DNA of 46,994 nt from Muribaculaceae bacterium (GTDB lineage: Bacteria; Bacteroidota; Bacteroidia; Bacteroidales; Muribaculaceae), in the NCBI GenBank assembly GCA_022510465.1, contig JAFLTJ010000008.1, forward strand, positions 1 through 46,994, given 5' to 3'. Under the pieces are notes generated by a model. It saw only the letters and a program-made list of their open reading frames with translations, was not told where the DNA came from and ran no database searches. Positions 26,448 to 31,935 of the stretch are shown here, one piece after another. Position numbers and translations under genes: made by a program. Position 1 is the stretch's first letter, and each line of letters begins with the position of its first letter.

Positions 26448-28454
26448 CTATCGGCGGGCTCTGAGACTATCCAATGCCACATAGACAATCAATGCCACGT
26501 ATGCAATAACACCCAATATCTGAGTGCAAATCGGCGAAATCGGATTATCGTAATGGAATCCCAGGAATTGAGTAAGAGCTGCAAACACACCAAACAACGC
26601 CCCGCCGGCTATAAGTCCCGACGAAATCAGCGTGCCGCGGTCGCGACGGGCATCGTTGACAGCCTTATCCTTTGAGCGCGAGCCAACCCACCACGACACC
26701 GCTCCGCCAACAAGCATCGGCGTGTTAAGGTGAAGCGGAATAAACATACCCAGGCAGAACGCCAACGCCGGCACGCCAAGCCAGTTCAATATCAGCGCCA
26801 GGATAGCACCAACCATGTAGAGAATCCACGGCGTATTTCCTCCCATCATAAGCGGCTCGATAACCTTAGCCATCGCATTAGCCTGCGGAGCAACAAGAGC
26901 ATTCTCGCCCGTAAAGCCATAAACATTGTTGAGCAACAGAATTACGCCGCCAACAGTCGCCGCCGATACAAATGTACCCAGGAACTTCCACGTCTCCTGC
27001 TTGCGCGGCGTCGAGCCAAGCCAGTAACCCACCTTCAGGTCGGTAACAAAGCCACCTGCCATCGACAACGCCGTGCAGACAACACCGCCTATCACCATCG
27101 ACGCAACAATTCCCGACGGGCCGCTCAGACCTATCGAAACAAAAATTGCCGACGCAACGATAAGCGTCATAAGCGTCATTCCCGAAACCGGATTGCTGCC
27201 AACAATAGCAATTGCGTTGGCTGCCACGGTTGTAAACAAAAATGCGATTACCGTAACCACAATCCATGCAACCAGTGCCTGCCACCAGGTCCCTATCACA
27301 CCTATCCAGAAGAATATCAACACTGCCGCAAGAGCTATCGCGATAAAAAACAGAACATGCTTCATCGACAGGTCACGCTGCCATCTTATAGTCTTCACCC
27401 CGTCGGCGCCACCCTTGAATTCACGGCCGGCAAGACCAACAGCCTGGCATATTATAGGCCACGATTTAACAATACCAATCACACCCGCCATCGCTATACC
27501 GCCAATGCCTATCATTCGGGCATAATCGCTGAATATAGCCTGCGGAGCCATTGCTACAAGCTCTGCCGAGCCGTATGTTCCCATCAACGGGATAATTATC
27601 CACCAAACGAAAATTGAACCGGCAAATATCACAAAAGCATACTTGAGGCCCACTATATAGCCAAGACCCAGCAACGCAGCGCCGGTGTTGCACGAAAACA
27701 CCAATTTCGTCTTCTCCGCAAGCGCGTTACCCCAGGTAGTTGCAGTCGTGCTCAAAACTTCTGCCCACCACCCGAATGTCGCAACAATATAGTCATACAC
27801 ACCGCCTATCAGTGACGCTATTACAAGGGTTATAGCCTGTTTTCCCGAACCCTTCGAGCTTTGACCCGACGCAAGAACCTGAGCCGTAGCCGTAGCCTCC
27901 GGGAACGGATATTTACCATGCATATCCTTCACAAAATACTTGCGGAACGGGATAAAAAACAATATTCCCAGGACACCGCCAAGAAGTGAACTGAAGAAAA
28001 TCTCTATAAACGACACCGTTATCTGGTCACCAAGAGTCTCCCTAAGAATAAACAGCGCTGGCAGTGTGAATATCGCCCCGGCAACTATTACACCCGAGCA
28101 CGAGCCAATCGACTGAATGATAACATTCTGGCCCAGCGGATTTTTCTTCCCTAATGCGCCCGACAGTCCAACGGCGATAATAGCAATCGGTATCGCCGCT
28201 TCAAACACCTGCCCAACGCGGAGTCCCAAGTAAGCGGCCGCCGCGCTGAATATGACCGCAAGAATCAAGCCCATCGATACCGAATAAGGCGTTACCTCTG
28301 CATAATCGCGCTCCGGATGCATCATCGGGCGATAATGCTCACCCTCCTCCAGCTCCCTGAACGAGTTCTCAGGAAGTGCAACCGGGTCAACATCCCCGTA
28401 AAGCCCATCCCTCGTCTCCCCTTCGGCCGGCGAGTTAACGTTTTTAATTGTCAT
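26448..28454 (-). CDS. OPT family oligopeptide transporter
   Basis: A 668-residue polytopic protein with about 15-16 hydrophobic segments. A 55-residue hydrophilic N-terminus is followed by TPYSVSMGLILAVIFSAAAA and LGLRVGQVFEAAIPIAI, the SIGSCSGVIVAGAIFTLPAL region and the KYPFPEATATAQVLASG loop, all typical of bacterial OPT transporters. The family imports oligopeptides or metal chelates by proton coupling; the substrate here is unknown. It lies 43 bases after ssb and 7 bases before the MATE gene. Long antisense frames across it have no support. Confidence 0.95.
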   Translation of the reverse strand: MTIKNVNSPAEGETRDGLYGDVDPVALPENSFRELEEGEHYRPMMHPERDYAEVTPYSVSMGLILAVIFSAAAAYLGLRVGQVFEAAIPIAIIAVGLSGALGKKNPLGQNVIIQSIGSCSGVIVAGAIFTLPALFILRETLGDQITVSFIEIFFSSLLGGVLGILFFIPFRKYFVKDMHGKYPFPEATATAQVLASGQSSKGSGKQAITLVIASLIGGVYDYIVATFGWWAEVLSTTATTWGNALAEKTKLVFSCNTGAALLGLGYIVGLKYAFVIFAGSIFVWWIIIPLMGTYGSAELVAMAPQAIFSDYARMIGIGGIAMAGVIGIVKSWPIICQAVGLAGREFKGGADGVKTIRWQRDLSMKHVLFFIAIALAAVLIFFWIGVIGTWWQALVAWIVVTVIAFLFTTVAANAIAIVGSNPVSGMTLMTLIVASAIFVSIGLSGPSGIVASMVIGGVVCTALSMAGGFVTDLKVGYWLGSTPRKQETWKFLGTFVSAATVGGVILLLNNVYGFTGENALVAPQANAMAKVIEPLMMGGNTPWILYMVGAILALILNWLGVPALAFCLGMFIPLHLNTPMLVGGAVSWWVGSRSKDKAVNDARRDRGTLISSGLIAGGALFGVFAALTQFLGFHYDNPISPICTQILGVIAYVALIVYVALDSLRARR

Positions 28455-28497
28455 AGTCTTAATGGTTTATATTATTCAATTTATATTAATTCTTTCC

Positions 28498-28833
28498 TTA
28501 CTGCTGGCGAGACAGTATCTCAAAATTATCAACATACACCTCCGTTATCGTTCGCTTGATTGTATTCCGGTCCTCCCACGTGCGACTTCGCAGCTTACCC
28601 TCTATGTAGAGACGCGAGCCAACACGGATATACTTCTCCGCCTGCTCTGCCTGACGGCCCCACATCACGATATTGTGCCATTCAGTCCGCTCCGGAATCG
28701 ACACACCCGCCGCCGTAGTATACGCCCGTTCAGTCGTCGCCAGCGAGAAAGAAGCCACCGGTTTTGAGTCAACATAACGAATTTCGGGATTGCGACCAAC
28801 ATTTCCAATCAATATCACCTTATTTACCGACAT
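28498..28833 (-). CDS. ssb: Single-stranded DNA-binding protein, short form
   Basis: A 111-residue protein with the OB-fold signatures MSVNKVILIGNVGRNPEIRY, VASFSLATTERAY, TEWHNIVMWGRQAEQAEKYI and GSRLYIEGKLRSRTWED. The sequence ends YVDNFEILSRQQ: there is no Gly-rich linker and no acidic tip of the DDDIPF kind that recruits partner proteins in most bacterial SSBs. It may be a secondary, auxiliary SSB or a form typical of this lineage. Its promoter lies in one of two 56-bp direct repeats (28907-28962). Confidence 0.93.
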   Translation of the reverse strand: MSVNKVILIGNVGRNPEIRYVDSKPVASFSLATTERAYTTAAGVSIPERTEWHNIVMWGRQAEQAEKYIRVGSRLYIEGKLRSRTWEDRNTIKRTITEVYVDNFEILSRQQ

Positions 28834-28906
28834 ATTTTTTTACGCATTTATTCAGGCACTAAGCCACGTGTTGCTGATATCTAAATCCGTTTATTTCAAA
28901 TAATCC

Positions 28907-28962
28907 GCCAAAATTAACAAAACTCTTCCATATATGCAAAAACCACCCCGCGCCACCCCCGG
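28907..28962. repeat. 56-bp direct repeat, copy 1 (ssb promoter)
   Basis: This stretch recurs at 30401-30456 in the same orientation with only three differences (one substitution, one A fewer and one C more in copy 2). The shared core begins AAACTCTTCCATATATGC and ends CCGCGCCACCCCC. Read on the minus strand it is a consensus promoter for ssb. The two copies bracket the DUF4143 gene. Confidence 0.95.
28909..28940 (-). promoter_or_regulatory. Promoter of ssb (in repeat copy 1)
   Basis: Minus strand: -33 TTTG (28937-28940), 20-base spacer, -7 TAATTTTG (28909-28916), a full consensus match. The transcript start is predicted near 28902, about 70 bases before ssb. Confidence 0.85.
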
Positions 28963-28985
28963 CCCAACCATTCATTCTACCGACA

Positions 28986-30260
28986 TCAATCCTTCAAGCA
29001 CCCTATTGGAACCACATAAACACCATCTGCTCTGCGATAAGCGTATGGTCCAACACCAACCAAAACCATACAGAACGACGGCGCTCGCATCCTGTCAATA
29101 TCAATCAAAGATGCCAACTTATTAAGATTTGCTGCCGATTCATCTATATTTTTATCCCCTCCTATCTTTATCTCAATCAGACCATATCTGCCATTCCGTA
29201 GGTGAACCACGGCGTCACATTCCAAGCCATTCTTATCCCTGTAATGATAGACCTCCCCTGTCAACGCATCTGCAAAAACTCTCAAATCTCTTATGCAAAG
29301 CGTTTCAAAAAGAAGACCGAATGTTTTCATATCGTTAATTAAATCGCTCGGTCCCAAGCCCATCGCGGCAACTGCTATTGATGAATCAACATAATAACGT
29401 GTATCTGAAGTCCTTATGGCCGTTCGGCTTTTAAGGTTTGGATTCCACGCTTTCATATCCTCTATAATGAAAATTTTTCTTAATGCCGACAAATATGAAC
29501 TGATTGTTTCGGAACTGACCTTCATTTTTTCATTGGGCGAGACATCTTCGCTTATTACACCAAGCGTAGCTTGAGTGCCTTGCAACCTTGCGTATGATCT
29601 CATTATACGCTCTGCTCGTTCTTTATCTCTGTTTACACCGTCTACACGCGACAAATCCGACTGAATTATTGCGTTATAGTATTCAAACACCTGCATTAAG
29701 CTGGCTTTCTGCGTTTTTTTATTTACAGATTTTGGCCAGCCGCCACGACAAACGTAATAAGCAATATCGTCAAGAGTATGTGTGTTGGTCCCTGATATTT
29801 CTTCAGGAGATTCAAACAATTCTTTCAAACTAACCTCTCCCGAAGACTCTCCCGATTCCCACAAAGACATTGGTCGCATTTTAAGCCATGCAAAACGGCC
29901 CGCTCCGCTGTGCTGAATTTCCGACCTATCTGCCGGCACCGACGACCCCGTAAGTATGAATTGTCCATCTTCTGAACGTTTGTCCACCTCGTGGCGAACT
30001 GCATCCCACAACGACGGAATTATCTGCCATTCATCTATCAACCTTGGTGTTGCTCCGGCAAGTAGCTTGCTGATGTTGGTCTGAGCAAGCTGGCGATATT
30101 GCAACAACAAATCAGGCTCATCAATCTTTATAATACTTTTTGCCTGTTGTTCTCCAGTCGTTGATTTACCACAGGCTTTTGCTCCTTCGATGAGAACAGC
30201 ACCCATAGCATCCAATTTATCACGCAAAATAGCATCTACAATTCTCGGCTTATAATTCAT
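28986..30260 (-). CDS. AAA-type ATPase with C-terminal DUF4143
   Basis: A 424-residue protein of the COG1373 type. Walker A is IEGAKACGKSTT (about residues 24-35), Walker B is PRLIDEWQIIP, then ILTGSS (sensor) and WLKMRPMSLWES. The C-terminal DUF4143 region (about 200-370) contains ETISSYLSALRKIFIIED and RTSDTRYYVDSSIAVAAMG and ends in a possible PD-(D/E)XK-like GLECDAVVHLRNGRYGLIEIK. The role of the family is not settled; such genes are often patchily distributed and linked to toxin or defence islands. The gene is bracketed by 56-bp direct repeats and carries its own promoter copy. Confidence 0.92.
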   Translation of the reverse strand: MNYKPRIVDAILRDKLDAMGAVLIEGAKACGKSTTGEQQAKSIIKIDEPDLLLQYRQLAQTNISKLLAGATPRLIDEWQIIPSLWDAVRHEVDKRSEDGQFILTGSSVPADRSEIQHSGAGRFAWLKMRPMSLWESGESSGEVSLKELFESPEEISGTNTHTLDDIAYYVCRGGWPKSVNKKTQKASLMQVFEYYNAIIQSDLSRVDGVNRDKERAERIMRSYARLQGTQATLGVISEDVSPNEKMKVSSETISSYLSALRKIFIIEDMKAWNPNLKSRTAIRTSDTRYYVDSSIAVAAMGLGPSDLINDMKTFGLLFETLCIRDLRVFADALTGEVYHYRDKNGLECDAVVHLRNGRYGLIEIKIGGDKNIDESAANLNKLASLIDIDRMRAPSFCMVLVGVGPYAYRRADGVYVVPIGCLKD

Positions 30261-30332
30261 AAAAATCTATTGTATTTTTTACAATCGCAAAAATAACATA
30301 TATTTTTGAAATACAAAACAATAACAATAAAT

Positions 30333-30395
30333 ATTCCGCCAGTTGGCGCTTTTTCATTCCGCCAGTTGGCGCTTTTTCATTCCGCCAGTTGGCGC
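30333..30395. repeat. Three tandem 23-bp repeats, each with a palindrome
   Basis: Units start at 30333, 30356 and 30379. Each contains CGCCAGTTGGCG, an inverted repeat able to fold as CGCC-AGTT-GGCG, and the first two continue CTTTTTC. They lie 73-135 bases upstream of the DUF4143 ATG. They could be operator iterons, or tandem mini-terminators on the plus strand. Confidence 0.9.
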
Positions 30396-30400
30396 ATTAT

Positions 30401-30456
30401 GCCAGAATTAACAAACTCTTCCATATATGCAAAAACCACCCCGCGCCACCCCCCGG
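30401..30456. repeat. 56-bp direct repeat, copy 2
   Basis: Near-identical to 28907-28962. On the minus strand it carries a promoter-like pair: CAAA at 30430-30433 (TTTG), 19 bases, and TAATTCTG at 30403-30410 (one mismatch), suitably placed to drive the DUF4143 gene through the 23-bp repeats. Confidence 0.95.
30403..30433 (-). promoter_or_regulatory. Possible promoter of the DUF4143 gene (in repeat copy 2)
   Basis: -33 TTTG and -7 TAATTCTG spaced 19 bases; the -7 differs from the ssb copy by one base (T to C), which likely weakens it. Predicted leader of about 135 bases contains the three palindromic repeats. Confidence 0.5.
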
Positions 30457-30459
30457 AAA

Positions 30460-30477
30460 GCAGGCTTCCAAGCCTGC
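30460..30477. repeat. 18-bp near-perfect palindrome
   Basis: GCAGGCTT-CC-AAGCCTGC, four bases after repeat copy 2. No U-run follows, so it is more like a protein-binding site or a repetitive extragenic palindrome than a terminator. Confidence 0.7.
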
Positions 30478-30522
30478 GCCATCACAGCCACTCATCCCCG
30501 TAATGTTCGCCATAATCATTTT

Positions 30523-30553
30523 TTTGCATTATAAAAAATTCTTTCTATATTTG
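30523..30553 (+). promoter_or_regulatory. Consensus promoter of the structured RNA
   Basis: -33 TTTG (30523-30526), 19-base spacer, -7 TATATTTG (30546-30553). Both boxes match exactly. The predicted start, near 30559, is the first base of the first RNA stem. Confidence 0.85.
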
Positions 30554-30558
30554 CGGTC

Positions 30559-30888
30559 ACAGACCGCCATGCAGGAGGCCCGGTCGAGGGCTAAGCGCGG
30601 AGGGGGTCTGTAGACATAATTGGGAAAGCGTTTATCAGCGCTCTTTCTTGACGACTTGAAATCTGGAACATTTTAATCACTGTCAAGAATGAAGCAACGG
30701 TAGACGGCTTTCGTGGTATGATTTATAGCCTGGATGCCAGTCGGTTGTATTCGCTTCCGAATGGTTATCTTTCCGGTATATCATACGGCGTGAGGCCTTC
30801 TGCAACCGTTGCTCGTCTAACAGTGGTGGGCAATCCAGAGCCTCAAGTCGTGAGATGAGTAACAGATACAGACTCTCACGCTTTTTTT
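30559..30888 (+). ncRNA. Candidate structured RNA of about 330 nt, family unknown
   Basis: Between a consensus promoter and a terminator there is no plausible coding frame, but several stems: ACAGACC (30559-30565) with GGTCTGT (30605-30611), enclosing GCCC-GGGC; AGCG (30627-30630) with CGCT (30639-30642); TTCTTGAC (30645-30652) with GTCAAGAA (30682-30689); a long hairpin from GCAACG (30694-30699) to CGTTGC (30807-30812) containing TAGACGGC/GCCTTCTGC and GTATGAT (30716-30722)/ATCATAC (30780-30786), plus an inner ATTCG-CTTC-CGAAT; and terminator CGTGAGA/TCTCACG (30849-30880) with seven T. It lacks tmRNA ends and RNase P core motifs. It may be an independent RNA or the attenuating leader of the next gene. 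Confidence 0.65.
30849..30888 (+). terminator. Intrinsic terminator of the structured RNA
   Basis: CGTGAGA (30849-30855) and TCTCACG (30874-30880) pair over 18 bases and are followed by C and seven T (30882-30888). It ends 58 bases before the nuclease-like gene. Confidence 0.8.
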
Positions 30889-30946
30889 GTATCCACAAAA
30901 ACAAATCATTGCCAATGAAGAGAGTCCTGCGGCATATATCGTTATT

Positions 30947-31915
30947 ATGAAATCCGAAAATGGGACTCTTGTAACATCTTACACTTTATACCAGCAATAC
31001 AAACACGATGAAGACCGCCTCACCACGGCATTCCTTCATTTTGCTCACGAAGGAGGATATGACTTCCTGCGGGAATTATGTGCGTTCTTAGGTCACCCGC
31101 TACCTGAAAGCCCGGTGAATGTGTATGCGCAACGTAATGTAAAGATAGAAGAAAAAACGACCAACAGACCCGACGGCTTAATCTGTATCAGTCCATTTGA
31201 GTTGATTGTGGAGAGCAAATTAAAAGCGCCCAAGGACTTGAAGCAATATAATAAACTCCTTAAATATAAAGAAAGTAAATTAAAAAGTGAAAGCGACACA
31301 CTACTATTGTACATTACAGAAGATATAAACAAACCATCGGTCTTGACAGAAGAAACGGCATGGATATCCTGGGACGACTTGAATCAGCTGCTGTTGGATT
31401 ACAGTAACAGGCATTCCTTTATGGTTCCTCTATATAAAGGGTTCGAGGGATTATATGAGATCGTTTCATTCACATTAAACGGAATTCCACGGGACGAACT
31501 TACCGTTATAATTCCCACCGGGAACTCTCATGAATTTGTTTTGAAAAACAATCTGTATCATTGCCCGTCAAACAGAAATTTTAAGGGAGCAAAATACATG
31601 GCTTTATATTTCGATCAAAAGATAAGTCATGTCTTTAGAATTATAGCAGAGCATGGGCAAAACAACGGTAAATTCGCAGATATACCCGACGAAGACATTG
31701 TTTTTGAACTTAAAATAATCGATGGTATCCCTACTTTCCCCATACAAAATGATAAAATGACGAAGGACAACACGAAATCAACAGCTTTTACGCAACGTCA
31801 TCGATATTGCTCATTCAACGACTTAGAAAACATCCACTATACATCCGAATTGGAAACTCGAATCCAAAATCGAATCAATAAATTCAAATCTCATAAACCA
31901 ATAAAAAATAACTAA
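30947..31915 (+). CDS. PD-(D/E)XK nuclease-like protein
   Basis: From the ATG at 30947 this is 322 residues; the frame is open to a TTG at 30887 inside the terminator U-run, an unlikely start. Residues about 75-100 contain RPDGLICISPFELIVESKLK, a PD...ExK arrangement typical of PD-(D/E)XK phosphodiesterases. The N-terminus has EDRLTTAFLHFAHEG, resembling the helix before such cores. The C-terminal half (about 170-322) is unrecognised. No methyltransferase or specificity subunit is adjacent. Composition looks more A+T-rich than the flanking housekeeping genes. No promoter was found between the RNA terminator and the ATG, so expression may depend on read-through. The next gene (LRR protein) starts 20 bases downstream. 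A role in defence is inference. Confidence 0.7.
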   Translation: MKSENGTLVTSYTLYQQYKHDEDRLTTAFLHFAHEGGYDFLRELCAFLGHPLPESPVNVYAQRNVKIEEKTTNRPDGLICISPFELIVESKLKAPKDLKQYNKLLKYKESKLKSESDTLLLYITEDINKPSVLTEETAWISWDDLNQLLLDYSNRHSFMVPLYKGFEGLYEIVSFTLNGIPRDELTVIIPTGNSHEFVLKNNLYHCPSNRNFKGAKYMALYFDQKISHVFRIIAEHGQNNGKFADIPDEDIVFELKIIDGIPTFPIQNDKMTKDNTKSTAFTQRHRYCSFNDLENIHYTSELETRIQNRINKFKSHKPIKNN

Positions 31916-31935
31916 ACCACTAACACTTATAGAAA

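Noticed and set aside
26730-27617. 295-codon plus-strand frame opposite the OPT transporter gene
   Set aside because: Arg/His/Asn/Pro-rich shadow translation without domain or start signals; the minus-strand transporter is unambiguous.
30333-30395. Three 23-bp repeats as a CRISPR array
   Set aside because: The units are directly contiguous with no spacers, and no cas genes are nearby.
30559-30888. tmRNA or RNase P RNA as the identity of the structured RNA
   Set aside because: No tRNA-like ends with CCA or tag frame, and none of the conserved RNase P core motifs were found.
30683-30904. 73-codon minus-strand frame across the structured RNA
   Set aside because: No promoter or ribosome site on that strand; it would run through the terminator hairpin, and the plus-strand promoter, stems and terminator explain the region better.
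28986-31915. Restriction-modification or retron system
   Set aside because: No methyltransferase, specificity subunit or reverse transcriptase is present; only an ATPase and a nuclease-like protein are seen.
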